A stretch of 64,000 nucleotides of DNA from Deinococcus sp. JMULE3 (GTDB taxonomy: Bacteria; Deinococcota; Deinococci; Deinococcales; Deinococcaceae): NCBI RefSeq assembly GCF_013337115.1, contig NZ_SGWE01000004.1, forward strand, positions 1,250,001-1,314,000, in the 5' to 3' direction. How positions within the stretch are numbered: position 1 is the first letter of the stretch; the number at the start of each line of letters is the position of its first letter. The translations under genes were made by a program, and so were the position numbers. Shown here piece after piece: positions 26,063 through 36,969 of the stretch. The notes beneath the pieces were generated by a model. That model saw only the letters and a program-made list of their open reading frames with translations, was not told the DNA's origin and did no database searches.

Positions 26063-27228
26063 GCACGCTGCCTGAACCGCCGACCCGTCCGGGGAACGGG
26101 CACCTGCAGGACTGGGCGCTCGCGCCGCTGCCGCTGATCGAGGAGGGCGCGGCGCGGGCGCGCGCGGCGGGTGGGGACGTGTTCCGGTTGCGGCTGGGCC
26201 TCCCGGCGGTGGTGGGGGTGGGGGCGGCGTGGAACCGGGCGGTACTGACGGATCTGGGCACGTTCCGCAGTGCGGGGAGCCTGTCGCGGATCGTGCCGTA
26301 CCTGTCGGGCGGGGTGATCCTGTCGGACGCGCCGGGGCACGCGGGGCGGCGTTCGCTGATGAATCCGGGCTTCGGGCGGGCGCATGTGCTAGCCCTGCAG
26401 GCGCGGACGCGGGCGGCGCTGCCGGGCGTTCCGGGCGGGGAGTTCGATGCGCTGGCCTGGGCGGACGGCGCGGTGCTGCATTTGCTGAACGCCGCGTACT
26501 TCAGTGGGGAGTTCGACGCGGGGCTGCTGCACGCGTTCCTGGCGCCGCTGCGCCGTCCGTTCCCGGTGCCCGCCATTCCGCGGCCGCTGCTGTTCGCGCG
26601 GGTGGACGCGGAGGTGCGCCGCCTCGCGCACGCGCGCCTGACTGGGCGGGGGCACGACGACCTGCTGGCGGTGCTGGCCCCGCTGCCGGGCGGGCTGGAG
26701 GAGGCGCGGGTGTCGCTGGCGGCGGCGCACGACACGACCACGCACGCGCTGGCGTACGCGATCTGGTTCCTGGCGCAGCATCCGCAGTGGCACGCCCCCG
26801 AACACCACGCGGCGGTGCTCAGGGAGGTGCTGCGCCTGTACCCTCCGGGCTGGATGGGCAGCCGCCGCCTGAGCCGCGACCTCGACTGGCACGGGATACG
26901 GTTGCCGCGTGGGGCGCTGGCGCTGTACTCCCCGTACCTGTCCGGGCGTGACCCGGCGGTGTGGGACCGCCCCGCCGAGTTCGATCCGGGCCGCTGGGCG
27001 GGCAAACCCCCGGCCTGGGCGTACCTGCCGTTCGGCGGTGGGGAGCGGCTGTGCCTGGGCATGCACCTCGCGCAGCTGCTCATTCACGACACGCTGGCGG
27101 CGCTGCCGCCTCTGCATGCAGTGCGGGGCGACGCGACGCCGCTGCCGGGCCTGACGCTGGGCCCGCGCGGGCCGCTGATCGTGACCGCTGCGGGTGATGC
27201 CCGGTCAGTGGCCCCCGGTCCGCGTTAA
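26044..27228 (+). CDS. cytochrome P450, probable carotenoid beta-ring 2-hydroxylase (CYP287-like)
   Basis: About 394 aa. P450 hallmarks: I-helix [13 protein letters not shown]-helix E-V-L-R, FDPGRW, and the haem loop [15 protein letters not shown] with the cysteine ligand. D. radiodurans uses the P450 CYP287A1 for the 2-hydroxyl of deinoxanthin; adjacency to crtD supports the same role. The start is uncertain: GTG 26044 is only 1 nt after GGAGG (26038-26042), ATT 26050 has a 7-nt spacer, and CTG 26059 overlaps the crtD stop. Confidence 0.88.
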
Positions 27229-27238
27229 CCTGCCGGGA

Positions 27239-28484
27239 ATGACCGACTCTGCTCCCGCGCTCCTGCCGCCCGATCTGGCCCCGCCCGCGCCGGAGCCAGC
27301 GCGCGAGACCGGGCCGGTGCGGGACCGGGCACTGCTGCCGGACGTGCTGCGCGGCGTGGCGCTGCTGGGCATCCTGATCGTGAACATGCAGGATTTCGCG
27401 GGGTTCTTGGAGTGGCAGCAGGTGGGCGTGGACCGCGTCGCGCAGGTCGTCACGGACGTGCTGGCGAACGGGCGGTTCATCTCGATCTTCGCGATGCTGT
27501 TCGGGTGGGGTGCGGCGGGCATCCTGGCGCGGCGCGGGTGGGGGTGTTCCTGCGGCGGCACGCGGCGCTGCTGGCGGTGGGGGCGCTTCATTACGTGCTG
27601 GTGTGGCACGGGGACATCATCAGCAACTACGCGACGCTGGCGCTGGCGCTGCTGCTGGTGGCGCGGCTGTCCGCGCGGGCGCTGCTGGGCACGGCGGGCG
27701 CGCTGGGCGCGTGGTGGCTGGGGCTGGCGCTGCTGGAGGCCGCCGCGACCGCCAGCCGCACCGGGCCGCGCTTCGCGTTCCTGCCGGACCTGCTGCCCAC
27801 GTACGGGGCGAACGTGCAGGAGCGCGCCGCCGAGTTCTGGCCGCTGCTCTTGCAGGGCAACCTGTTCAACGGCCCGTGGCTGGTGGCGCTGTTCTGCCTG
27901 GGGGCCGCCGCCGGGAAGACCGGACTGCTGACCCGCCCGGAGGAGCACCGGCCCCTGCTGCGGCGGCTGGCGCTGGGGGGGCTGGGGCTGGGGTTGCCGC
28001 TGGGCGCGCTGCTGGCGTACCTGAACACCCGCGCCGATTACGCGGCGGGGACGCTGGCGCTGCCGGTCCGCATGGCGGGGGGCTGGCGGGCGCGCTGGGG
28101 TACGTGGGCGTGCTGGGGCTGCTGGCGGCGTCGGGGCGGCTGGGCGCGTGGCGTATGTTCGCGGCGAGCGGGCGGATGGCCATGACGAACTACCTCACGC
28201 AGAGCGTGGTCATGACGCTGATCTTCTACCCGTACGGGCTGCATCAGGGGTTCGGCTGGGTGTCGGGCGCCCCGGCGGCCGGGGCGGGCGAGGCGTTCCC
28301 GTACAGCGGTGAGGTCGCGGCGTGGGGCGCGGCGCAGACGCTGGCGCTGGCGCTGCTCGTGGGCCTGGCGCAGTTGCCGCTGAGTGCGTGGTGGCTGTCC
28401 CGTTTCGGGCGGGGGCCGGTGGAGGCGCTGGTGCGCTGGGTGGCGTACGGGCCTGCGGCCCGGCAGAATCGTGGGCATGACTGA
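27239..28484 (+). pseudogene. DUF418 membrane protein broken by two frameshifts
   Basis: Three frames together give one DUF418-type multi-helix protein of about 415 aa. The N-terminal [19 protein letters not shown] is followed by a middle with [13 protein letters not shown] and a C-terminal [14 protein letters not shown] and [12 protein letters not shown]. Each shift equals one missing base: one in the G5 run 27540-27544 (one more G restores WGVFLRR), the second in the G6 run 28077-28082 (restores GGLAGALGY). Either a decayed gene or sequencing errors in G tracts. Confidence 0.85.
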
Positions 28485-28962
28485 CTCGAAGCCGCTGCGG
28501 GTGCTGGCGCTGTGCCTGGGGAACATCTGCCGCAGTCCGCTGGCCGAGGCGCTGCTGCGCCGTGAACTGGAGGCGGCGGGCGTCCCGGCGGTCGTGGACA
28601 GCGCGGGGACGGGCGCGTGGCACGTCGGGGAACTGGCGGACCCGCGCAGCCGGGAGGTCGCGGCCCGTCACGGCCTGACCCTGGACGGCCGGGCGCGGCA
28701 GCTGGACGCGGCGGATTACCACGAGCAGGACGTGATCCTGGCGATGGACGCCTCGAACCTGCATGACGCGCGCCGCCTGAGTCCCCCGAACGCGCAGGCG
28801 CGCCTGACGCTCATGCGGGCCTTCGATCCGCTCGCGCCGGGCGCGGACGTGCCGGACCCGTACTACGGCGGCGCGGACGGCTTCGAGGCGATGTACGGGA
28901 TGCTGGAACGCAGCGCGCGGGAATTCGCGCGGCGCGCGGCGGCGGGGGAACTGGGGGGGTAA
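28477..28962 (+). CDS. low-molecular-weight protein tyrosine phosphatase
   Basis: 161-aa cytosolic phosphatase: P-loop [15 protein letters not shown] (C-x5-R-S) at residues 14-20 and the general-acid loop DPYYGG near the C-terminus. Members dephosphorylate tyrosine or arginine; target unknown. CAGAAT lies 7 nt before the ATG, close to a leaderless -10. It starts inside the end of the broken DUF418 gene. Confidence 0.94.
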   Translation: MTDSKPLRVLALCLGNICRSPLAEALLRRELEAAGVPAVVDSAGTGAWHVGELADPRSREVAARHGLTLDGRARQLDAADYHEQDVILAMDASNLHDARRLSPPNAQARLTLMRAFDPLAPGADVPDPYYGGADGFEAMYGMLERSAREFARRAAAGELGG

Positions 28963-29005
28963 CCGGGTGGGAGGTCTGTGAGAATCGCGCGCTAGACTGC
29001 GGGGC

Positions 29006-29587
29006 ATGGATAACCGCACGAACCTGGACGACTACCTCGCGGGGCTGGGCATCAGCGACGCGGACGAGAGCGAGCTGCCGCCGCCCGCTCCCGACGCGGC
29101 CCCCAGCGCCCCCACGCTGGAAGCCGCGCCGGAAGATCCTCGCGCGGCGCTGGAACGCTTCCTGCAGGGCCTCGTGACCCGCATCGACCCGGGCCTGAAC
29201 GTGACTGTGCGCGAGGCGGAGGACGCCCTGGAAGCCGAGATCACCGGTGAGCATGCCGCGCGCCTCGCCGGGCGGGACGGGCGCACGCTGGGCGCCATCG
29301 AGGTGCTGGCGTACACGGTCCTCGCCAAGCAGGAGGGCCGCGGGCACCTGCGCGTCCGCGTGGACGTCGGCGGCTTCCGTAAGCGGCAGGCCGACACCCT
29401 GACGAAACTCGCCGAGCGGCTCGCGGTGCAGGTCGCCAAGAGCGGCGAACCGCACGAGCTGCAGCCCATGCCGCCCGCCGAGCGCCGCGTGATTCACATC
29501 GCGCTGAAGGAGCATCCGGACGTCATGAGCGAATCCATCGGCGAGGGCGCCGCCCGCCGCCTGATCATCAGACCCCGGCACGGGTGA
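29006..29587 (+). CDS. khpB: KhpB/Jag-like RNA-binding protein
   Basis: 193 aa: a disordered acidic/Pro linker (about 20-45), a KH domain ([23 protein letters not shown], written here as the region about 75-110), and a C-terminal R3H domain with RRVIH and [13 protein letters not shown]. Such proteins bind RNA broadly and pair with KhpA. The N-terminal Jag domain is absent. TAGACT at 28993-28998 is 7 nt upstream of the ATG. Confidence 0.9.
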   Translation: MDNRTNLDDYLAGLGISDADESELPPPAPDAAPSAPTLEAAPEDPRAALERFLQGLVTRIDPGLNVTVREAEDALEAEITGEHAARLAGRDGRTLGAIEVLAYTVLAKQEGRGHLRVRVDVGGFRKRQADTLTKLAERLAVQVAKSGEPHELQPMPPAERRVIHIALKEHPDVMSESIGEGAARRLIIRPRHG

Positions 29588-29589
29588 GA

Positions 29590-29715
29590 TGACGTCCGTC
29601 TGTTCCGTCGACCACCCGGCACTTCACCGGGTGGTTTCCTCCACTCCCGGACGTCATCCAGCTCCTTCTCGCTCCGCTTGGGTTGAATGGTCCTCACCGA
29701 CCATTCAACCGGAGT
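29590..29715 (-). repeat. intergenic repeat family 1, copy B
   Basis: Reverse-oriented copy between khpB and prmC. The left stem has 12-bp arms at 29681-29710 (GGTTGAATGGTC and complement). The right stem is ACCACCCGG with CCGGGTGGT. Its left end, CCGGAGT, runs into the prmC start, so it may influence prmC translation. Confidence 0.8.
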
Positions 29716-29719
29716 GATT

Positions 29720-30559
29720 GTGACGCTGCGTGACCTGCTACGGCGGGGCGCGGCGCGGCTGGACGCGGCGGGCGTTCCCTCCCCGGAGGTGGACGCCCGC
29801 GCGCTCATGCTGCACGCGCTGGGGCTGTCGCCCGTGTCCCTCCTGACCCGCGCCGCGTCAGAGGTCGCCCCGGCGGACGAGGCGCGGTTCGAGGCGCTGA
29901 TCGCGCGGCGGGCGGCGCGGGTGCCCCTCCAGTACCTGCTGGGTGAGGTGGAGTGGGGCGGCGTGCGGCTGCGCTGCGACGCCCGCGCGCTGGTCCCCCG
30001 CCCGGAGACCGAGTGGCTGCTGCACCTGACCCTGGAGGCCCTCTCGTCCCTGGCGGCCCCGCGCGTGCTGGACGTGGGCACCGGGACGGGCGCGCTGGCG
30101 CTGGGCGTGAAGGCCGCCCGCAGCGGCGCGCAGGTCACCGCGACCGACCTCAGCCCGGAGGCCCTGACGCTGGCCCGCGAGAACGCCGCCCTGAACGGCC
30201 TGGAGGTCTCGTGGGTGCAGGCCGACCTGCTCACGGGCGTGCCGGGCCCCTTCGACCTGATCGTCAGCAACCCCCCGTACCTGCCCGATGCGGACCGCGC
30301 GGACGTGCAGCCGGAGGTCACGCACGACCCGGAACTCGCGCTGTACGGCGGCCCGGACGGGCTGGACCTCGCGCGGCGGCTGGCCGCGCAGGCGACCGGC
30401 GTGCTCGTGCCGGGCGGGCGACTGCTGCTGGAACTCGACCCGCGCAACGCCCCGGCCTTCGCCGCCGAGCTGCGCGCCCAGGGCTGGGCGGCCGACACGG
30501 CGGCGGATCTGACGGGCCGGGAAAGGTTCGTGGTCGCGCAGTGGGGTGCGGGGCGCTGA
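29720..30559 (+). CDS. prmC: peptide chain release factor N5-glutamine methyltransferase
   Basis: 279-aa methyltransferase that methylates the GGQ glutamine of release factors. N-terminal helical domain, then the SAM site [13 protein letters not shown] and the catalytic SNPPYL. Start taken at GTG 29720 ([10 protein letters not shown]); the frame is open further to 29687 inside the repeat, and GTG 29714 is an alternative. The upstream interval is entirely repeat copy B, so the promoter is not clear. Confidence 0.92.
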   Translation: MTLRDLLRRGAARLDAAGVPSPEVDARALMLHALGLSPVSLLTRAASEVAPADEARFEALIARRAARVPLQYLLGEVEWGGVRLRCDARALVPRPETEWLLHLTLEALSSLAAPRVLDVGTGTGALALGVKAARSGAQVTATDLSPEALTLARENAALNGLEVSWVQADLLTGVPGPFDLIVSNPPYLPDADRADVQPEVTHDPELALYGGPDGLDLARRLAAQATGVLVPGGRLLLELDPRNAPAFAAELRAQGWAADTAADLTGRERFVVAQWGAGR

Positions 30560-30629
30560 GCTGTGGGTTCTGGGCTATGAGCTCTGGGCAAACCGCTTCA
30601 GCTCAGGCCCAGGCTCGCCTCACAGCTCA
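30557..30629. terminator. inverted repeat spanning two convergent stops
   Basis: TGAGCTGTG (30557-30565) and CACAGCTCA (30621-30629) are exact complements and contain the stop codons of prmC and of the leftward transporter. Internal short words (GGGTTCTGGGC, GAGCTCTGGGC) repeat. A candidate bidirectional terminator without a T run. Confidence 0.4.
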
Positions 30630-31993
30630 GCGCTCACCGCCCGTTTCCGCGCCAGGGCGTCGCGCACGGCATTCAGGCGCGCGCCGTGCAGGGGGTAGAA
30701 GCTCAGGATCGCCAGGGCCAGCAGCGCGCCCGTGATGGGCGGCACGGTCATGAAGAAGCGGAAGCCTTCCGCGACCGTGTCGGGCTGCACGCTCAGTTTG
30801 GGGTCGTAGCCGCTGGCGCGGGTCACGGCGCCGAAGGTCTGGGCGGTCAGGGCGCTGCTGAGGGTCGTGATGAAGCCCGCCATGCCGAAGTACATCCCGG
30901 CGCGGCGCTGTCCGCTGCGGAGTTCGTCGTCGTCGATCACGTCGGCCATGACGACGTCGCCCATCAGGATCAGGCCCGCGAGGGCCGCGCCGAACAGCAC
31001 GGTGGTGACCGCCGCGCCCGCCAGGGAGTTCACGAGGGCCAGCGGGATCAGTGAGACGGCGGTCAGGCCGAAGGCCAGCATCAGGGTGCCGCGCGGGCCC
31101 AGACGTGGCGCGATGAAGGTCCGCCAGGGGTACAGCGCCAGTCCGGCAGTGACGAACGCCCCGGCGAGCAGGATGGTCGTGGCGGCGCCGCCCTCGATTC
31201 CCAGGCTGTAGCGGACGTAGAAGCCCATCCCGGCGGCCAGGGTGCCGGTCGCGAAGAAGCGCATGGTCAGGGCCGTGACGAGGATTAGGAACGCGCGGTG
31301 CGTGAACGTGGCGCGCAGGGCCGTGAAGAAGCCCAGTTCACGCTCCTGGCTGTTCGGACGTTCGAACAGGCTGCCCACCCCGGCGTAGATGGCGACGGCG
31401 GACACCGCGGCGAACACCCAGGCCATGACCGTCCAGCCGAGCATGCCGGCCAGCAGGGGCGGCAGGGCCAGCCCGACGAGCAGCGCGACGATCTGCACGG
31501 CGTTCATGCGCCACGCGACGGCGGTGCGTTCCTGGAACGTGCGGAACATCTCGGGCAGCAGCGCCAGGTAGCCGGTGCCGACGGCAGTGGACGCGCCCTC
31601 CCACAGGACGAACATGACCACGAAGTACGTCATGAGTGCCACCGGCTGGTCGGTGCCGTTGAAGGGCGCGCTGAACAGCAGCCCGAACAGGATCAGGGCG
31701 GGCAGCGCCCCGAAGCGCACGTAGGGAATGCGGCGGCCCCAGCGGGTGCGGGTGCGGTCGCTCAGGAAGCCGATCAGGGGGTTGTTCGCGGCGTTGTACA
31801 GCGCGAAGATCGTCATGGCGGTCGCGGCCCAGCCGGGATTCAGCTTCAGGTGGTCCACGTAGTACAGCAGCAGGAAGCTGGTGGTCTGCGCGGGGATGGT
31901 CAGCCCGAAGTTCATGACGGCGTACCGCCAGCGCTGCGCGGCGGTGGTGTCGGGCGTCAGGTCGGTCGGGACGTCGGGAAGGACGGCGGTCAT
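30620..31993 (-). CDS. GPH-type sugar:cation symporter (MFS)
   Basis: 457-aa inner-membrane transporter with about 12 hydrophobic helices. The loop SDRTRTRWGRRIPY is the signature of the glycoside-pentoside-hexuronide (MelB-like) family. Probably imports a saccharide. The ATG overlaps the stop of the YdjC deacetylase gene (ATGA), so the two form an operon that imports and deacetylates a sugar, by inference. Confidence 0.9.
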   Translation of the reverse strand: MTAVLPDVPTDLTPDTTAAQRWRYAVMNFGLTIPAQTTSFLLLYYVDHLKLNPGWAATAMTIFALYNAANNPLIGFLSDRTRTRWGRRIPYVRFGALPALILFGLLFSAPFNGTDQPVALMTYFVVMFVLWEGASTAVGTGYLALLPEMFRTFQERTAVAWRMNAVQIVALLVGLALPPLLAGMLGWTVMAWVFAAVSAVAIYAGVGSLFERPNSQERELGFFTALRATFTHRAFLILVTALTMRFFATGTLAAGMGFYVRYSLGIEGGAATTILLAGAFVTAGLALYPWRTFIAPRLGPRGTLMLAFGLTAVSLIPLALVNSLAGAAVTTVLFGAALAGLILMGDVVMADVIDDDELRSGQRRAGMYFGMAGFITTLSSALTAQTFGAVTRASGYDPKLSVQPDTVAEGFRFFMTVPPITGALLALAILSFYPLHGARLNAVRDALARKRAVSAEL

Positions 31994-32904
31994 GCCGGGC
32001 TCGCCTGGGTGCGCAGCGCGCCGTTCAGCGCGCGGTACGTGGTGGTCTTCACGCCGCTGCGCGCGAGCATGCCCGGGAAGTCCGGCGAGAGGAACGCCGC
32101 GTGGTTCGCGACGCGACCCGCCCAGTCGCCGCAGATGGCGCGCAGTTCCGGCGTGTCGCGCGCCGGGTGCAGGATGAAGTGCGTCAGGCCCGCCGGGAGG
32201 GCGGCGAGCAGCTCCTCGATCAGCGGCAGGTGATCCCCGCCCACGTGCAGCGGCAGCATCACGAGGTGATCCACCAGCGGCACGCCCCGCGCCTCCAGCG
32301 CGCGGGTCACGGCGGCCATCTGCGCGGCCTCCTCCCCGCCCAGCCCGTGCGAGTGCCACCCGGCCTCGTCCAGGCGGGGCAGCATGGGCACGATCCCGCG
32401 CGGCAGGGCGGCGTCCAGGCAGGCCTCCAGGAACTTGGGGTGCGCGACGGCGCCCATGTGCGCGTCCACGTGAGACACCTCGATCCCCCAGTCCAGGGCG
32501 CGGCTCACCTGCGCGTCCAGTTCCACGCGGGCGGCGACCGGGTCGGCGTACTCGCGGACATCCTCGACGCTGGCGTGCATGAAACCCTGCGCGTCGGTCA
32601 GGCCGCTGGCGGGGTCGCGGGTGCTGACGGGCGCCCAGCGGTAGGCACGCCACTCGCTGTTCAGGGTCAGGTGCACGCCCAGGTCCGCGCCGGGCAGGTC
32701 GCGGGCCAGCGTCGCGGCGGCCGGCGCCCACGCGCAGGGCATCATCACGGACGCGCTGCCCAGCGTCCCGGCACGGAACAGGTCGGCGCAGCCGCTGACG
32801 GTCGCCTCGCACATGCCCAGGTCGTCGGCATGGAAGATCACGACCCGGTCGCCGGGACTGAACCCCAGGGCGGCCAGGGCAGGGTTGAAGGTGGGGGTGG
32901 TCAT
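31990..32904 (-). CDS. YdjC/ChbG-type carbohydrate deacetylase
   Basis: 304 aa. Metal-site motifs VIFHADDLGM near residue 24, LGVHLTLN, and SHVDAHMG match the ChbG/YdjC family, which removes acetyl groups from N-acetylated oligosaccharides such as chitobiose. The start at 32904 (MTTPTF) has AAGGAG 6 nt upstream; the frame is open beyond but without such a site. Operon with the GPH symporter. The exact substrate is unknown. Confidence 0.9.
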   Translation of the reverse strand: MTTPTFNPALAALGFSPGDRVVIFHADDLGMCEATVSGCADLFRAGTLGSASVMMPCAWAPAAATLARDLPGADLGVHLTLNSEWRAYRWAPVSTRDPASGLTDAQGFMHASVEDVREYADPVAARVELDAQVSRALDWGIEVSHVDAHMGAVAHPKFLEACLDAALPRGIVPMLPRLDEAGWHSHGLGGEEAAQMAAVTRALEARGVPLVDHLVMLPLHVGGDHLPLIEELLAALPAGLTHFILHPARDTPELRAICGDWAGRVANHAAFLSPDFPGMLARSGVKTTTYRALNGALRTQASPA

Positions 32905-33033
32905 GCCGGTCTCCTTGCGGGATGAGATGTCTTGCGGGGGGAGTGACGTCCAGCATGCCACGCCACCGCGCGCCGCGCGACGAAAAACCCGCCCCGGAGC
33001 AGGGGGCGGGCAGAGGGAGAAGTTGCGGCGTTC

Positions 33034-33165
33034 CATACGAGTTCCGTCTGTTACTTTGACAACCCGGAACATCACCGGGTTGCCAACTCCACGCCCGGAA
33101 CCCGCTTTGCTCCTACTCGCATCCGCTCGGATTGAACGATTTTGGCAAACCGTTCAATCGGAGTA
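33034..33165 (-). repeat. intergenic repeat family 1, copy C
   Basis: Reverse copy. In its own orientation it begins about 4 nt after the desaturase stop. The left stem is GATTGAACG with CGTTCAATC; the right stem is CAACCCGG with CCGGGTTG. It retains the conserved linker GAGCGGATGCGAGTAGGAGC. Confidence 0.82.
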
Positions 33166-33169
33166 GGGA

Positions 33170-34264
<1,095 letters not shown>

Positions 34265-34454
34265 GGGTTTTCCTCCTCGGATGGCGCGCCGACCTCCCGC
34301 GTGGGAAGCTGCGCGGGGCAGACGGCGGGGACGGTACCCGGTCAGGCTACGCCCGCCCCCCACCCGGCAGGCGCATCACGGGACTCGGTTCAACATGAGA
34401 AACCGTGTCGGGCTGCGCCGCGCGCCCCCGCCCGGGCCCGGTACACTGCCGGGC

Positions 34455-34910
34455 ATGAGCCTCGTCGGACAGCCCGCGCCCGATTTCACCCTGCCCGCCT
34501 CCACGGGCGAGCAGATCACCCTGAGCAGCTACCGCGATCAGCAGCACGTGGTGCTGGTGTTCTACCCGCTGGACTTCAGCCCGGTGTGCTCCATGCAGCT
34601 GCCCGAGTACAGCGGCCGTCAGGACGACTTTGCGGACGCGGGCGCCGTCGTGCTGGGCGTGAACCGCGACAGCGTGCACGCGCACAAGGCCTGGGCCGCC
34701 GAGTACGGCATCGAGGTGCCGCTGCTGGCCGACATGAAACTCGACGTGGCCCGCTCGTACGGCGTCGCCATCGACGACCGGGGCATCAGCGGCCGCGCCG
34801 TGTTCCTGATCGATAAGAAAGGCGTGGTGCGCTACCAGCACGTCGAGGAGAAGACCGGGGACTACACCGTGCGCCCCGAGGCGGTCCTCGCGAAGATCCG
34901 CGAGCTCTGA
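34455..34910 (+). CDS. 1-Cys peroxiredoxin (AhpE/Bcp-like)
   Basis: 151 aa. The peroxidatic site FYPLDFSPVCSMQ places the only cysteine at residue 45, so this is a 1-Cys enzyme needing an external thiol, plausibly bacillithiol or a redoxin. TACACT at 34442-34447 is 7 nt before the ATG. Its stop overlaps the ATG of a ParA gene (TGATG), an unusual coupling. Confidence 0.93.
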   Translation: MSLVGQPAPDFTLPASTGEQITLSSYRDQQHVVLVFYPLDFSPVCSMQLPEYSGRQDDFADAGAVVLGVNRDSVHAHKAWAAEYGIEVPLLADMKLDVARSYGVAIDDRGISGRAVFLIDKKGVVRYQHVEEKTGDYTVRPEAVLAKIREL

Positions 34911-35908
34911 TGGCCCCGCACGTCCTGAGTTTCATCAACCTCAAGGGCGGCGTCGCCAAGACCACCGCGACCGTCCAGCTGGCCGACACGCTGGCGTTCA
35001 TGAAACAGAAACGCGTGCTGGTCCTCGACCTGGACCCGCAGACGAACGCCACCCTCGCACTGATCGGCGAGCAGCGCTGGGAACAGGCGGACGAGGCCGG
35101 GCAGACCCTCGCGCACCTGTTCCTGGACCTGCTGCGCGGCGACGGCACCTTCACCTTCGACGCCACGCGCGCCATCATCCGGGGCGTCAGCAACCTCAAC
35201 CGCGTCCCACCAGAGATGATCGACCAGCTGCCCGAAGGCACCCGGTACGGCCGGGTGGACCTCCTGCCCAGCTCCATCCGGTTGATCGACGTGCAGGACC
35301 GCATGCAGGACATCGCGGGCCGCTCGCACTACTCGGTCGGCCCGATGGAAGCCGTGAAGAAGTTCGTCGCACCGGCCTTCAGTGCGTACGACTACGTCCT
35401 GATCGACTGCCCGCCCAACCTGGGTTTCGTCACGCAGAACGGCCTGGAAGTCAGCGACCACTACCTGATCCCCACCATCCCGGACCGCCTCAGCACCTAC
35501 GGCATCCCGCAGATCGCGGCCCGCATCGCCGAGATCCGCCGCGCCCGCGACCTGAGGTTGCGCTGCCTGGGCGTCCTGATCACCAAGTACCAGAGTCAGA
35601 GCGCCCAGCACCGCCAGGGCCTCCAGCGCCTCCCCGACGACCTGAAACGCGCCTTCGACGCCACCGGGGAGGGCACGCCGCCCATCCTCACCACCGTCCT
35701 CCCGCAGACGAACGCCAGCGCCGAAGCCATGACCCCCGACCGCACCCCCGCCAACTACCGCGAGAAGTACGGCGGCGGCGTCGTCGCCGGGCAGGGCGCG
35801 TACAAGTACGGCCTGGACCTCGCCGACGAGATCGAGGACCTCCTGAGCGGCCAGCCCCGCACCCCCAGCCCCTTCAGCCAGTGGGCACAGGACATGGGCA
35901 ACCGCTGA
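34910..35908 (+). CDS. ParA-family ATPase, no ParB partner
   Basis: 332-aa MinD/ParA-type ATPase: deviant Walker A KGGVAKTTATVQLA, DLDPQTNAT, and Walker B-like DYVLIDCPPNLG. It is longer than chromosomal Soj and has inserts around 60-120. No parB or parS lies nearby. Translation is coupled to the peroxiredoxin gene. Cargo to be positioned is unknown. Confidence 0.9.
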   Translation: MAPHVLSFINLKGGVAKTTATVQLADTLAFMKQKRVLVLDLDPQTNATLALIGEQRWEQADEAGQTLAHLFLDLLRGDGTFTFDATRAIIRGVSNLNRVPPEMIDQLPEGTRYGRVDLLPSSIRLIDVQDRMQDIAGRSHYSVGPMEAVKKFVAPAFSAYDYVLIDCPPNLGFVTQNGLEVSDHYLIPTIPDRLSTYGIPQIAARIAEIRRARDLRLRCLGVLITKYQSQSAQHRQGLQRLPDDLKRAFDATGEGTPPILTTVLPQTNASAEAMTPDRTPANYREKYGGGVVAGQGAYKYGLDLADEIEDLLSGQPRTPSPFSQWAQDMGNR

Positions 35909-35918
35909 ACACCCCGAC

Positions 35919-36647
35919 CTACAGCGTCAGCGGGTCGACCAGCAGGGCGTCCTCCGCCTCGAAAGCCTCGGCGTAGCGGACGCGGGCCATGGTGCCCCAG
36001 TACGTCATGCGGGCGCGGCGGCGCTCCACGATCTCCGGCGTGACCGTCTCCGAGATGGCCGCGCCAGAGAACTGACTCTCGTGCGCCAGCACCGACGCCG
36101 CCCACACGTCCTGCACGTCCGCCACGTCCACCAGCACGTTCGGGGTGATGTCCGCGTTCCCCTGGTACAGCAGCACCCGCCCCACTCGGTGCGGGTCGCC
36201 CGGCAGGTCCGCCTTCGCCAGTTGCGCCAGGTGCACCGCGCGCTTGCTCAGGTGGTACGACCCGAAGTGATCCGGGTGCCGGTCCCTGTGATGCGGGACG
36301 ACCAGCACCCGGGGCCGCACCGCGCGCAGGACCGCCGCCAGGGCGTGCGCGCCCTCCAGCGTGTCCCGCAACTCCCCGTCCGGCAGGCCCAGCTGCCCCC
36401 GCCACGCCAGCCCCATGATCCCGGCCGCCCGCGCGCACTCCGCCACGCGGACCTCCGGGGAACCCTGCGTGCCCCGCTCCCCGCGCGACAGTTCCAGGAT
36501 GCCCACCGCGCGGCCCGCCCGCGCCAAGCGGATCAACGTGCCGCCCGCGCCGATCTCCGCGTCATCCGGGTGCGGGGCCAGCACCAGCCACTCCAGCGGC
36601 TGCACCCGCCCATGAATCGTCTCGAACACCGTCAGCGCGTCACTCAT
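35919..36647 (-). CDS. bshB1: bacillithiol biosynthesis deacetylase BshB1-like (PIG-L/LmbE)
   Basis: 242-aa zinc deacetylase: APHPDDAEIGAGGTL supplies the His-Asp-Asp metal motif, and PHHRDRHPDHFGSYHL the second histidine set. BshB1 deacetylates GlcNAc-malate in bacillithiol synthesis, a thiol made by Deinococcus. The ATG at 36647 has TATGCT (complement of 36655-36660) 7 nt upstream. It diverges from the tRNA-Thr promoter. Confidence 0.9.
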   Translation of the reverse strand: MSDALTVFETIHGRVQPLEWLVLAPHPDDAEIGAGGTLIRLARAGRAVGILELSRGERGTQGSPEVRVAECARAAGIMGLAWRGQLGLPDGELRDTLEGAHALAAVLRAVRPRVLVVPHHRDRHPDHFGSYHLSKRAVHLAQLAKADLPGDPHRVGRVLLYQGNADITPNVLVDVADVQDVWAASVLAHESQFSGAAISETVTPEIVERRRARMTYWGTMARVRYAEAFEAEDALLVDPLTL

Positions 36648-36688
36648 GGCCCGCAGCATAGGCCCCCACCCCACCCGGCCCGCGCGCC

Positions 36689-36717
36689 TTGACACCCCCC
36701 GCCCCCCTCCCTATACT
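36689..36717 (+). promoter_or_regulatory. consensus promoter of tRNA-Thr
   Basis: TTGACA at 36689-36694, a 17-bp spacer of almost pure C, and TATACT at 36712-36717. A near-perfect housekeeping promoter about 38 bp before the mature tRNA start. Confidence 0.9.
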
Positions 36718-36754
36718 TTTTGAGCTTCCCGTAGGAAGCCCCGACCCGTAGTCC

Positions 36755-36829
<75 letters not shown>

Positions 36830-36831
36830 AG

Positions 36832-36860
36832 AAAAACGCCTTCTAAGAAGGCGTTTTTTT
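36832..36860 (+). terminator. intrinsic terminator after tRNA-Thr, carried by the island
   Basis: ACGCCTTCT-A-AGAAGGCGT stem followed by seven T. It lies inside the island, so it replaces the tRNA's own terminator, which was displaced to 39131-39153. Confidence 0.92.
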
Positions 36861-36900
36861 ATTTGCCCTGGAATAGGAAAAGGTCCCTTTTGGAGCGTCA

Positions 36901-36920
36901 TGCGCTACCCGTGCGCTACC
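36901..36920 (+). repeat. arm-type direct repeats, left side
   Basis: Two copies of TGCGCTACC start at 36901 and 36912, 11 bp apart, about 70 bp inside attL. The same word occurs three times at 38918-38946. Probably recombinase arm-binding sites. Confidence 0.6.
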
Positions 36921-36969
36921 GCCACAAAAAAGCACTTGCTTCCGCCAGAAAGCCCATATATTTGTCTAA

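Noticed and set aside
34910..35908. A replication origin or plasmid partition locus around parA
   Set aside because: No parB, parS, dnaA boxes or replication gene nearby, and the gene is coupled to a peroxiredoxin.
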